Source of the DNA: Cristatella mucedo
Lineage: Eukaryota; Bryozoa; Phylactolaemata; Cristatellidae
Direction: 5' to 3'
Length of the DNA: 64,000 nucleotides
NCBI GenBank assembly: GCA_009760855.2
Contig: WPIO01000008.1
Span: 1,308,001 to 1,372,000 of the forward strand
Below the pieces are notes generated by a model. The model saw only the letters and a list, made by a program, of their open reading frames with translations. It was not told the origin of the DNA and ran no database searches. The stretch's first letter is position 1. The number at the start of each line of letters is the position of its first letter. Position numbers and translations under genes: made by a program. Positions 24,345 to 35,588 of this stretch are shown in pieces.

Positions 24345-24713
24345 TTCTTCAGGAAGTGCTGTGACCTTCCTCTATTTTAATGGGCCTCAGGTGCTGAGGT
24401 GGTTTTGTGTGCCAATTTACTCGGTCTTGGCGTTCTCAACTCTTGCTCATTCTTTGTAGCGTTGGGCTGTTTTAATTAAAACTGGTATGTGTGTACGTGC
24501 AAATTTGTGTGCAAATTCCACGAGTGCATTCTCCTCCTCATCCTCCTAATCGCATATCTTGACGGCACGTGCGACTCTGGCCTTCGCACGCGTAGGACTC
24601 GTGTGCTCGTTCTACACCGAGCTACTTGCATGCGGTATAGCTCGTCCCGCTGCGTTGATACTCGGCTGAGCCACAGTGTCGGCCCCCCAGGCCCTCTACT
24701 TGTGGCCACACGG

Positions 24714-24749
24714 CACGTGGCCACGCGGCACGTGGCCGCAGGTCACGTG
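24714..24749. promoter_or_regulatory. Three CACGTG E-boxes at 15-bp spacing
   Basis: CACGTG occurs at 24714, 24729 and 24744, exactly 15 bp apart, in a short imperfect tandem repeat (cacgtggccacgcgg). It could be a bHLH-ZIP binding cluster about 6.2 kb upstream of the V-ATPase ATG, or simply a minisatellite. Confidence 0.35.
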
Positions 24750-24888
24750 GTCTCGGCCTTGGCAGTGGCCTCAGCTTCTCTGAGCTACTCCTAGCTAGCC
24801 GCCACGAAATCTCAGCTCGCACACATATTTCAAGAGCCGAGTTTTCAGCGAGAGGAAATGCATGCGCACGTTGCACTTTTTTTGCGCT

Positions 24889-25030
24889 TAAAAAAAATCC
24901 TAGCTGATTAAGCAGCCTCATTTGTATAGCGATAGAAGAGCCTTTACGGCTATCACAACCGCTTGCACTGGCGATAAAGAATCGCCCACCGCAGGATTCG
25001 AACCCACGACCTCGGGACCGACGTCGTGAA
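24889..25030 (-). mobile_element. tRNA-derived SINE, family A (copy 3, head missing)
   Basis: Tail, body and B box are present. The A-box part of the head is absent, with the copy ending at gacgtcgtgaag. Confidence 0.8.
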
Positions 25031-26165
25031 GGCCCTCAGTGTTGAGAACAGGAGAGAAGAGAAAGTCACAATAGCTCATTTGGAGTAGAGCCCCGACCCG
25101 ATGGATGCATCCGACGATGATCGCTGGGACGATCGCTTTCTTTCTGCTCCAGGGGCAGCTTTCCGCTTTTTTGTCAGACCCTCGACGCCAGGCCACCGGT
25201 CCGTATTTTCCGGGCCAGAGCTGTCGCGGTATTTCAAGTTTTGTTTCGCGTTATAAACGTGAAAATCAACTGTCCCTCCCCGATCCACCAATATTGTGAC
25301 CAACCGACTTGTCGGCTATGTTGTGAAGTTTTGCCTGCCAGTTCGGTCGCAGCTCAGTACGACAGCAACTGTTCAGTCAGCAGCGACTAACGACACTATC
25401 GAATGCAACTGTTCAAGCTATTTTTTTTAGCTATTCTACAGTCTGCTAATTTTGTAAGCAATAATTTAAGCTCTCGAAGAGACCAGCAGCAACGAAGCAG
25501 CAAGCAACTGAAGCCGAGTTGGAACTCGTTTGGACTTGTTTCAGCTTCTGTCTTTTGGTGCACACGTCACTAAGAATGGGAGATCGGTCCGAGACTGACG
25601 AAAGACTGTAAGGAAACGGGGAAGCTGAGTGTGATGCTACTTCTCGGTCAAGAACGAGGCAAGACTGGACGAACGACCGATCGTAGGAGCCGTCAATGCA
25701 TTTACAGCTGTGTTTATATTTCAGAGACACGCTCGCTCTACACTCCTGCGGCTTCTCGCCTGCAACGCGAAACACGCGAGCCCTCGTCGAGCAGGTTTCG
25801 CGAGCCTACTAACCGGAGATTCCATCGGATTTTAGGTACCCGGCTTAGAAAAAGCTACCGCTCGAAGTCAACCAACTGAGCAATTTCTCGTGCTCTGCAA
25901 TGCGTTCAATTCAAATGCAATTCGAGCGCGAGTCAGTGTTTGCCTTTGAAAGCGTAGGCCTTCAAATATTGCTTTGCAAAAAAACAGTTTGGATCCACCT
26001 AGACATTGAATGACTGCAATGCGGGAGTCTGATTTCTCCGAATAACATGCTTCGTGCGTTTTACTGCCCACTAGCGTGAGTCGTGCGTTACCCGCATGAG
26101 TCGAGAAGTGATTACACTCTCTGATAGCCGACCGCAGCAGGCTTAGTGGTTGCCTTTTGGCGCAG
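25031..26165. other. No gene seen
   Basis: No exon, RNA gene or repeat could be supported in this stretch on either strand. Confidence 0.4.
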
Positions 26166-26169
26166 AATA

Positions 26170-26262
26170 ATTAATATAATAATAATAATAATGATAATAC
26201 ACTTGTAAAGCGCCCTCAGAGAACTTAAGAAATTTCTAGGCACTTCACGTTTGCTCTGCAAG
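26170..26262 (-). mobile_element. LINE-A 3' tail fragment
   Basis: A (TAA)n tract plus the tail segment aaagcgccctcagagaact, with nothing upstream. Confidence 0.75.
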
Positions 26263-26939
26263 CGCGAGGATTTTCACAGATTTTCGCCGCTGCGACTCAA
26301 AAGCATGCCGAGACAGAAAAAGGCTCCGCACGCCAGCCGACCGCTGTAGAACCCACCGAGAAGCGAAATGCGTACACGCACACATTAATTCATGCATTAA
26401 TTCAGTGCTCCAAGATTTGGGTCTCGCACGCTAGTGGAAGTGTATAGGCCGGGGCGTGTAGAGGCCTTCGCCGAGCGTCGAAGGACTGCGGCGCAGTCTG
26501 AATATGCCAGTCGATCGAGTAGCGGAGCGGTAACCCGGAAGTTTCGCGAGATCGCTCCGCGCCACTCCTCGCCTACTCCGTACTCCCTACTTCCGCCAGT
26601 GTCTACCCTGCGAGAATGGGAGCGACGCTCCAGAAGAGGAGTGCACATCTGCGTGCGGTTTCGCTAGAAAGGTGAGCGTCTATCATTCAGAGCAAAGTAA
26701 AATAGGTTTTCAGCATTTACAAACCCGGTAAACTAAACGCCTTTACCGGCGTAAGAAGTGCCAGGAAGTTCGGGGGGGTGGGGGTGGTGGGTCAGTCATG
26801 AGCAGCTAAAGCATTTTTGCCACTTCGGATTTCGTTCCAGCTCAAGCAGCTTAGACCGACTGGGCACAGAAGAGGCGAATAGAGCGCTGATCTCAACCCA
26901 AAGCTAGTGGCTGCGACTACTAGTAGTCTGTGACTACTA

Positions 26940-27065
26940 TCCACATCCATATGTCTCCGTCTGTAAATCCACAAAGCCATAAAGATTATGTGGGTGTTAC
27001 GCAGGAGAGTTTTGTATAGAGCACTCACAGCCAGAGCGGCTTTCGGTACGCATTCGGTAGCCAAC
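26940..27065 (-). mobile_element. LINE-B 3' end fragment
   Basis: Matches the last ~120 bp of LINE-B on the minus strand: gtgggtgttacgcaggagag and the segment ggctttcggtacgcattcgg. The same end is seen at 58410-58535. Confidence 0.75.
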
Positions 27066-27254
27066 TAATAGTAGTCTCAACCCAAAGCTAGAGGCTGTAA
27101 CTACTTTGATGTGCAAAGTAGCGAGGCATGGCTTCTGTCAACGGCAGCTCATCTGTGCGCTGCCATTCTCAGAAATCAATATCTTGATTCCAATGCTGCT
27201 ATTTTGACTCGAAAAGTAGAGAAGATTCGCGCTCGAGCTATCGACTTTCGAGCG

Positions 27255-27345
27255 ACTCGAGCTATCGGCAGGACTCGAACCCACGACCCCTGGGTCGTGA
27301 CGTGGGTGAGCACCTCATCTCGAGGCTAATGAGCGACCGGTCTTC
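27255..27345 (-). mobile_element. tRNA-like SINE fragment, unassigned family
   Basis: The minus strand carries a B box (gggttcgagtcctgcc) preceded by a tRNA-like 5' portion with tgaggtgctcacc. It differs from families A and B in the body. Confidence 0.5.
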
Positions 27346-28317
27346 TGGACCAGTGGCTACCGGTCTTACGGACTTCCGGCCGTAGGCTGGTAGTGCTGGG
27401 CGCGAAGATTCGAAGTATTTCTTCAAAGGCGAGCTAACCTCCTTCCCCCCTTGTTTTCAGATGAGTCTGACAGGCCGCTAGACGGCCGGGCCCCGCTTTC
27501 CTCACGCGAACATGGATCAGAATCCGGAGGAGATTATTTTTTTTCAATGGGTGTCTTGTTATTTCTAGAGGCGTTATGCGATGCACTTTGTTTTAGACGT
27601 AGGTCTTCAGAGGCGCGGCCGAGCCAGACGCTGCGAATTGGGCCGCGAAGTTCCTTCCTTCCAGACAGGCGGTTCTAACAGCGGCTTCCGGGGGCGGGGC
27701 CGGGGCGCCTTCTGCGAACTTTGCACTGCAGCTTTGGGCTCGCAGCAGAAGACTTCAGGGCGGCGCAATTCAGGCTCGCCCGGAAAGGGGACCGAAAGTC
27801 TTTGGAATGGCAAATGAGGAGGAGTCAGCCTACGGATTATTTTAGGCGTTGCACCTTCGGCCTCTCAAAATGGCAGGTGTCCGGCTCGGTATTTTAGACG
27901 ACGTTCAGGAGGCACCCATACGGGTGACACTCCTACAGTGCGTGAACTTGGAGAGTTCGATTCCATGGGCGGGTGTTGATGCAAGTTCTTTTTAAAAGAA
28001 GCTCAAGTGCGTTTATCGTGGACGGGTCTGGGCAACAACTGGCGGGCGGTGCACTTTGACCTAGCCCTGCCTCTAGGTCGGTCACACTGGGTAGGCGGTG
28101 GGGCGGAGAGAGGGGGCGGAGGCCGTCGGGTCTGCGAGGACGCTACGAAGGTATTTCGCGCGTGTGTCTCCGTCTGTCACTTCACAAAGACTCAGCGGGC
28201 GCCACTCTGGAGATTGTTCTGTAGTGTAGTTCAAAACCATAATATTTATTTTATTACATTATACTTTATTTTATGTTTCGCTCAAATTCTTAATGGCTTT
28301 CGGTGCACATACTGTAG
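27346..28317. other. No gene seen
   Basis: GC-rich sequence with short open frames and no recognisable domain. Confidence 0.4.
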
Positions 28318-29945
28318 CTAACAGACGTCATCTCGCGGAATAAAGAGAAAGTGAGAAGCATAGCTGAGTCAGGAGGGAAGTTGAGGTAGTGAGTAGCCTG
28401 GAAGTAGCAGCTCAGAACGGCTGGAAAGGATGTGCCATAGTCGGCAGCAGGAGAGTAGTTTTCGTTGAATAAGAACTGTGGAAGCGAGTTCCACAACCCA
28501 AGAGCTGCAAGAGCAAAAGCTTCTGTCACTAACGGTCTTTAGGCGTAGGAACGGAGCAGCTAATTTATTGCCTAATGAGGACCTAATGGCACGAGGAGGC
28601 TGAGACTGGTGCAGCCCTTCAGCTAGGTATACAGGAGCCAAGCCTTGGCGGGACTTGCGTTGGGTAAGCGTAAGAACGGTTCGCTGTCTCCGTTGATCAA
28701 CCGAGAGCCATCGAAGCTCCTTCAGCAAAGGAGACACATTGCTGAAGCTACGGGATTTTCCGACTAGCTTTGCAGCCACAGTCATCGCCAGCTGAAGTGG
28801 CCCACTAGCTTTTTTCGGTAGCCCAGCCAAAACTGAAATGCAATAACCTAGCCTAGACAGAACCAGGGAGCTACTTACATTTTTTTGCAAGCCACCTCGG
28901 TAGACAGTCCCTAGTCTTCGACATGGGTCAGACTTAATGGCTAGCTGTGGATGTAGTCGCCTCAGTGAAACTTTCAAAATTTCAGCTGTTCAGGGCTTAT
29001 GATTCAAGAGGGTCAGCTAGCACGCAATAACGTCTGTGGGGCAGACATCCTTAGTTACAACGAAATCTAGGATATGGCCACCGACGTGAGTGGAATGATT
29101 AACGGGTTGGACCAAACCAAAGTTCTCGAGACAGTCAAAAAATGAGCGAACCTGGCTTCTTCTAGGGTTGCCAACGTGAATATTAAAGGTTTCCTACAAT
29201 CTGTATGGCCTGTCGTACACAAATATGTTGGCGAAGAGCGAAAAATATTATCTATAAATAAGTTTAGACAGCCTGAAGAAGGTCGGTATGTCACAACAGT
29301 GAGAGGCGCTGTCTTTGATGAGGACCTGATTGCCACTGATTCAAACGACGGCCAATGCAAAAAAACTGCTTATCTTATAGCCGAACGATTCAATTCAGGA
29401 ATAACAGTTTCAGCCCCGCCACCAACCTTGTCAGATCCCATGGACTGTAAGAAAAAGAACCCGGTGGGATGGTCTCAGATGTACAGCTACTGGAACAAGG
29501 CGCCATCCGCGTTTCGGCCAGCAGAAATGCATCTAGCTTCTCCTGGACAGCCTGATATCGGATAAGTAACCCTTTTGTTTTTAGCGAGCGGACATTTATC
29601 AGGCTGAATTTAAGAGGCTGTCCACCAACTGCGCGACGCCGATTAAGTGGCCAGCATTCTCGTCGGCATGCAGCCAGCCCGGCAGACGAATCCTCTTCGA
29701 ATTTAAATTGGACGTTAGTAACAATCGCCGGTCGGCATTTCACAACATGCCGAGGAACGGTAATGACCTATAAGCGCAACGAGTGCTAAGCAGCTCTTTA
29801 AACTTACGGGTCGCAGGTTTGATAGCCGAGTTGTTGATAGGGGGAACGCAGGATGCAGGGAGGTTCTTACTGACCTGCCCAAGAAGGCCCGCCGGTAGGT
29901 GCCCACTAACGACGACATCGAACCTTATCCTAATCAGGTCCAGTT
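28318..29945 (-). mobile_element. LINE-B copy with endonuclease remnant and deleted RT
   Basis: On the minus strand the 5' part encodes remnants of the apurinic-like endonuclease, including LKFSLINVRSLKTKG and VVTYRPSSGCLNLFIDNI. At about 28985 this joins directly to the C-terminal region (SLLKELRWLSVDQRR, SLGNKLAAPFLRL, LWNSLPQFL). The whole reverse transcriptase is missing, so the copy carries an internal deletion. Frames are broken. LINE-B is a CR1/L2-like element distinct from LINE-A. Confidence 0.8.
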
Positions 29946-30775
29946 TTGAGTAGAACTTCATCTCACGAAATGAGCAAAAAGTGAGAAGCATAGCTGAGTC
30001 AGGAGAGCTGCTTAGAAAGTGAGTAGCATGGAATTAACAGCTTAGGATGGCTGGAAAGAAAGTGCCACAGTCGGCAGCAGGAGAGTAGATGTATCGTAAG
30101 AATTGTAGAGTGAGTTCCAAAATCCGAGACCTGCAGAGCAAGAGCTTCTTTCGCCAACGGCCTTTCCGCGTGGAATGGAGCAGCTAAACCATCGTCCAAA
30201 GAAGACCCGAGGGCACTAGGAGGCTGAGACTGGCGCAGCAGTGCAGCTAGGAAGAAAGGAGCCAAATCATGGCGGACCTAATGGATCAGCGTAAGAATTC
30301 TGCATTGTCTAATGTAATCGATAGAATATAACTCATTTGTGTGGCGGCCCAAGAGAACCTAATCTACATTCAGGCGCTTTACATGTGCCGCGGGGCTCGA
30401 GCCCACGACCTCGGTCAGACCTTGGTCTGGGCGAGCACGTTAACCTCTGGGCCAAACCAGCTCGGGTTTATCCATTGATCAACCGAGAGCCATCGAAGCT
30501 CCTTCAGCAAGGGAGGTACATTGCTGAACCGCTGGAATTTGTTGACTAGCTTTCCAGCCACACACATCAAGAGCTGCAGAGACTACGATCGCTTCTCTTT
30601 CGGCAGCCCAGCAAAGACATGTTGGTAATAGCTAAAGCCAAAACAGAACCAGGAAGCTCGTTAAATGTCTTTTGACCTGCAGTGGCTGATAGGCCCTACA
30701 CTTGGACAGGGATCGGACGTGGCCGCTAGCTTCGGAGTGTCTCAATCTCATTCTTTTCGATGACACTTTTAAAAT
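29946..30775 (-). mobile_element. LINE-B C-terminal fragment interrupted by SINE-B
   Basis: A second LINE-B copy abuts the first. The C-terminal coding remnant spans 30775-30467 and 30309-29946, and the gap is filled by a SINE-B. The sequence on both sides of the SINE (for example ccattgatcaaccgagagcc) is continuous in the copy at 28640-28720. Confidence 0.8.
30310..30466 (-). mobile_element. tRNA-derived SINE, family B, nested in LINE-B
   Basis: The head contains the B box (gggctcgagcccacgacc on +) and the tail agcgcctgaatgtagatta on the minus strand. It is inserted into the LINE-B fragment. Confidence 0.8.
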
Positions 30776-31546
30776 GTAAGCCGTTCAGGCCTTATGACTT
30801 CCGCTTTAGGTTTACTGCACGCTCAGTTCTCATCAATTCTTTAGTTCCGCATTGGTCTCTCATGGGGGAGGGGCAAGGGGGCCTAAAGCTGCATTTACAG
30901 GGGCCAACTAACTGGACCTACGGCTCTAGTCTAGCCTCGTTCTCCACAGGCCGTCCGCCGAGGGTCGCATAGACCGTACAATCCAATATGTCACCATATA
31001 ACTGGCATGCACCCAAACGGTTTAACGTGAAGAGTAGAGAAAAAAATTCGCCCACATTCGTAGATATATAAGCGACGATCAAAAGCCTACGCATCACTAT
31101 TTCATAGCTCAGAGTACAATAAAGCGTTCAATTTTAACTATGAAAGTGCACGTTTTAGCTGAATAAACAAATTACCAAATTATCTTCCTCAATTTTTTAA
31201 ATGAACCTCATCGTACGTAGCTGTACCGCCGTAGTACTGAAAATATCAAGCACAGGCAGAGCACCGCACGGTGGTGCTGGTGCGAGACCGCACTAGGGCC
31301 GCTTAAGCGATAGCTATGAGCCGCTAGCCAGACCCCCCCCCGAAAGCCACGGACGGGGCCGCTGGACTCGAAAAGCGACATGAGGAGAGGTTTTTCAAGC
31401 TTCAAGCTCTGCCGTAAGGCCTTCAAGGTGTTTCCGCAGTCGGGAACGTCGCCACTCGTTAAGACGGGGCATGAGAGGCTATAGCTATGGCAACAAGGCT
31501 TCGGCGCGAAACATCGGTGTCGATTCTTCAAGAAGGGGCGTAATCA
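30776..31546. other. No gene seen
   Basis: No supported exon. A minus-strand open frame at 31208-31531 was considered as part of the missing 3' end of the CEMIP-like gene but has no convincing similarity. Confidence 0.35.
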
Positions 31547-32290
31547 AAATAATAATTAGAACAATGGTAATACTACTAATAATAACGACATTCGCATAGC
31601 TCCCGTAAGAGAACTAAGTATATTTCTAGGCACCTTGCAAAGGAAGTTGTCGATTGGTTAGGGATAACGTTCACGAAAAAGCTCACCGAGTTTATACCAG
31701 CTGATTTAACAGCCTCTTTTGTATAGCAACAGAAGAGCCTTTACGGCTATCACCACCGCTTGCGGTGGTAATAACGGATCGCCCACTGCAGGATGTGAAC
31801 CTACGACTTTGGGACCGAGGTCGCGATAAGCAACCACATTACCTAGTGTGCGATCACGGCATACCGTTATGCGGAACAAGCGAATGCTGTGAGGAAAATG
31901 GCACTGGGTGCGTTTTTAGATTCTCCTTAAATGTTTCATCAAGTCAGGGTACGTCGCGAAATCAGCCGGTAGTGAGGTCCAGACTTTTGGAGCATGCGAA
32001 CTAAAGGTACGATTTCCAAAAAGATTTGAGGTTAGTTCGAGGCACAGGCAAACAGCTTGATTCCGACAGGTGAGCGGTACGATGAACGGCCTGATGCTTG
32101 GTGACAGGCAAGCTACAATAAGACAGTGAGCGGACCGAAAAGTGAGTGACGAAACCTTGAAGTCGATGCGTCGCTTGACGGGGAGCCGTTTGCTGCAGGT
32201 CGGCGACATTGTGGTGTGACGTTGCAAATGCGACGCTCATGCAAGACAAGCCTAGCTGCGGTCTTCACTTTGTAAGGATGCAGTCGTACA
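31547..32290 (-). mobile_element. Degenerate LINE-A interrupted by SINE-A
   Basis: On the minus strand, ORF remnants from 32290 to about 31900 (LPVKRRIDFKVSSLTFRS, FSSHAPKVWTSLP) are followed by a SINE-A. The LINE-A 3' UTR and tail then resume at 31645-31547 (ccctaaccaatcgacaac onward). The copy is diverged and frame-broken. Confidence 0.75.
31695..31860 (-). mobile_element. tRNA-derived SINE, family A (copy 4), nested in LINE-A
   Basis: Full-length family A copy placed between the ORF remnant and the tail of a LINE-A. Confidence 0.8.
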
Positions 32291-33223
32291 TTTTAGAGCT
32301 GCTACGGAAATAATTCGTTTTGTTCATGTATAAAGAGGTTCGCTGAGCGGTGCGCCTTCGACGCAAAGTTTCACGCTCTCAAAAAATGGCGGTACAACCT
32401 TCTTCTTTAGGGTGTCAAAAGAGGCCCAAGTTGACATGTCTTAAGCACTGGGCAAGCAGCTGTCCTAGCAAGTTTGAAGATACGGATCTGGGGCAGGTAA
32501 ATTAGGAGTGAAAATTAGGAATAAAATTAGAAGTGAAAATAGCGACTTTTTACAACGGCTGAAGAGGATTTCGACGCGGAGTTCCAGTGATGGTCTTGAC
32601 CTTGCGTCGCGCGCCCTCTGAAACATTAGCTACCGATGCCAAAGCAATTGCTACTCAATTATGAAGCTGTCACGCGGCAGACTTCGGGGACAGCTTCCGT
32701 CGCGCCACCCCGGCGACGCTCTACCGGAGCCATGCAGTGGCACTGATTGCAGAGTGCTGCAACTCGGCTTCGCAAGAGATAGCGGACAGAGATAACGCAG
32801 AATCGGCGTTTACGAGCGTTTATTTCTAGGAGTAGTCTTCACAGAAACAGCGAGTCTCTTTCCTGCTACTTTCTGCCCTCCCACTTGATCGGATCACCGG
32901 CCAATGGCAGAGCATCGCGCCGGCATCGCCCAACTCTCTATCGATCGTTTCTTGCTAAGAATGCATTGGGTTTGCCGCTCAGTATTTTGCTTCCTTTCGC
33001 ATGCATACTCCAGTTTTTCATTATTTTTCTTTCAAGACTGGGCTAAGACGATCTATTCGTGATGGGGAAATGGCACGTATCTTTTTGTTATCCTGCGTCG
33101 TTATGCAACGCGCCAGCTACTTTGGCGGGACAGTACGGCCGCTGAGCGGCGCCCAAGTACCGGTGCACTATTTGACGCGCCGCCGCAGCAGTGATTTCGC
33201 TGCACGGCTTTCATCCGCCTGCG

Positions 33224-33230
<7 letters not shown>

Positions 33231-33269
<39 letters not shown>

Positions 33270-33286
33270 CTCTCTCTCGGCCTAGT
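33231..33286. repeat. (TC)n microsatellite
   Basis: Nearly pure TC run. Confidence 0.95.
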
Positions 33287-33470
33287 TGAACCATTCCACA
33301 AAGCTTGGTTTTACGGTGAGGCGCACTGCCTGCGGTGGGGGGGGCGGAGAACGCTTTCGCGGGAGGCACGGGGGGGGGGGTGATATCGCGCACACGGTAG
33401 CATTGACCGCGAAAGGTGGCTTCGTGGCGGCGGCTGCGCGAGCGGCAGCGGCGGGCACACAGGGTCTCAC

Positions 33471-33924
33471 CCGGTCGACTGCTCCCAGTACCAGCCGTCG
33501 CCTTTTCCGCTGTCCACGTCGGCCAGCGAGTTTCGCTTCTGGAGGCCCACTCTGCTCCTCACGTTGAACTCAATCTCGTAAAAGACCTCAAATATGGCGT
33601 CGAAAGGATAGCACAGGCCGATTCGCAGCCACTCGCCCCTGTAAAAAAACAACAAATTAGCTCTGGGCCGTGAGCTGTAGCCGCTGCAGCAGCAGCAGCA
33701 GCAGCAGCAGCAGGGCGTTTTGAGTACCGGATGTGTAGCTGTGGTGAGCATAGTCGACAGGTCGGCGTGGGAGCTTGACGTGAGCGCGAACAGCGAGCTA
33801 CGAGCAAGGTGAAGGATATAAGCGGAGAGTGTAAGCGAGGCAATGGCATTGACAGCGAAGGAGAGAGGGAAGACAGAGACGTGGAGGGAGAGAAAGAGAG
33901 TGTGTGAGAGAGAGAGAAAGAGAA

Positions 33925-33962
<38 letters not shown>

Positions 33963-34141
33963 AGGGAGAGCGAGAGAGAGAGGAGAGTTGCCGCCCCGTT
34001 TTTTCCCATGAGTAAAGGTGCTCGCCTTTAACGACCTAGGTCAAGGCGCTCACCTTTCCGATCGAGATGGTGGGCTCGAGCCCTGGGTAAATGTAAAGCG
34101 CCTGGATCAGTCAGTTCTCTTATAGCATTGTACAAGTGAAT

Positions 34142-34189
<48 letters not shown>

Positions 34190-35522
34190 GCAGAAAAAAT
34201 ACAGAAAGAAGAGAGAGAAAAAAGAGACGCCTGGTCAGAGAGGCTGGGCGACGTACAATTGACCGCAAAGAGCTGCTAAAATGAGTCGACAAAACACGAT
34301 GGTGCCGCCAGGGAGCTACTGAACGAGGTTATAATGCACTGAAATTCGTTGCTCGCCGAAAGCACCGTTGCAAACATGCGATGCAAGCCATCACAATTGT
34401 AAAGATAGCTTAAGCGTCAGCAGGGCCTTGGGTACGCACACAGGTCAGCCCGTGACAATTTCAACCCTTTCGGGAAGTGTCACTCAATGCGTTTTACTTC
34501 ATCGTACAGCAAGATTCGAGCTCAGCGTGTACGACACACGAGGACGAGGCAAGTGCAGGTTTTTGGCAATGCAGATCCATCGGCTACATCGGCTGCTCGC
34601 GGTTGGACTCACTGGTTGAAGTTGATGACGCGCATCCTGACAAGGTTGGGCGCCAGAGTGTCCCAGTGCACAGTGTACGTCTTGCTGAGCATCATGACCG
34701 GCTGAAATGCCGCCGGTCTTACACCACTCAGCTGCACGGTCGAGTTAGGAAACTCGTCCCTGACCAGCGTGAGCAGCCTACCTCCACGAGCTCCGAACCA
34801 CACCTGCGTGAGAAAAGCGACATGACTCGCGAATGACTTATAAGGGTTCAAAAGGTCAACGGAGCAACGGCGGCCGGTGCTACAACGCCGGCCTCTTTCC
34901 ATCCGCAGTAGCTGAATGGCGAACGCTCGGGAAGACGATATATACGCCAGCCAGTCCGTCAAATCTAGTTGTCGCAGATTGATGAGTAGGGGGGAGGCTA
35001 GCGATCAAAATAAGTGCCGCCCTTTCGAGAGATGGTAGGGACATCGGCTCGGTAGCGCCAGCCGAGGGTTCCGCGTCGTCGCCGCATCTCGCACGAGCGT
35101 TTTGCGAAAGCTAGCGAGCGGCGAGGCCTCTGCCATTGGCGATGTCATGGCATTGCAGCCGACGTCGGCTCCCGGGAAATCGGTACGTCCTCACGTGGCT
35201 GACGTCACGTGGTGCCGCCGAAGCCGCCAGGTGGACAGCTGCAGCGGCAGTGGCATGCAGAGCTCGCTCGTTCGCTCGTCGGTCACTCATTGCTTGTAGT
35301 CAAAGCACTTGCCATCGCGTTCTTGCCGGAGCAGACCACGGCATTCCAATCGGTCTTTGTCTGACATTCCGCGTGCTGGGTAAGGGTATTCTCCGGTCTC
35401 ATGACGTAGCTGTCTCGAATGCCTAAAGAGTTAAAATTAGTCTCGTTTTGGAACGGAACACATGAGAGACAGAGTGAGAGAGGAGATAGAGAGACGAAGA
35501 GAGACAAAGAGAAAGAGAGACA

Positions 35523-35588
<66 letters not shown>

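Noticed and set aside
29176-29565. 129-codon + frame with protein-like sequence
   Set aside because: It is antisense to the LINE-B endonuclease remnant, whose minus-strand translation carries the recognisable motifs.
31208-31531. Minus-strand 107-codon frame as a further CEMIP exon
   Set aside because: No conserved block could be aligned and no convincing acceptor with the right phase was seen.
33282-33345. Candidate terminal exon of the CEMIP-like gene (acceptor ccgcag, frame ending SFVEWFN)
   Set aside because: The acceptor exists, but the phase required by exon 20 gives a different frame that stops after a few codons, and there is no similarity to the family's C-terminus.
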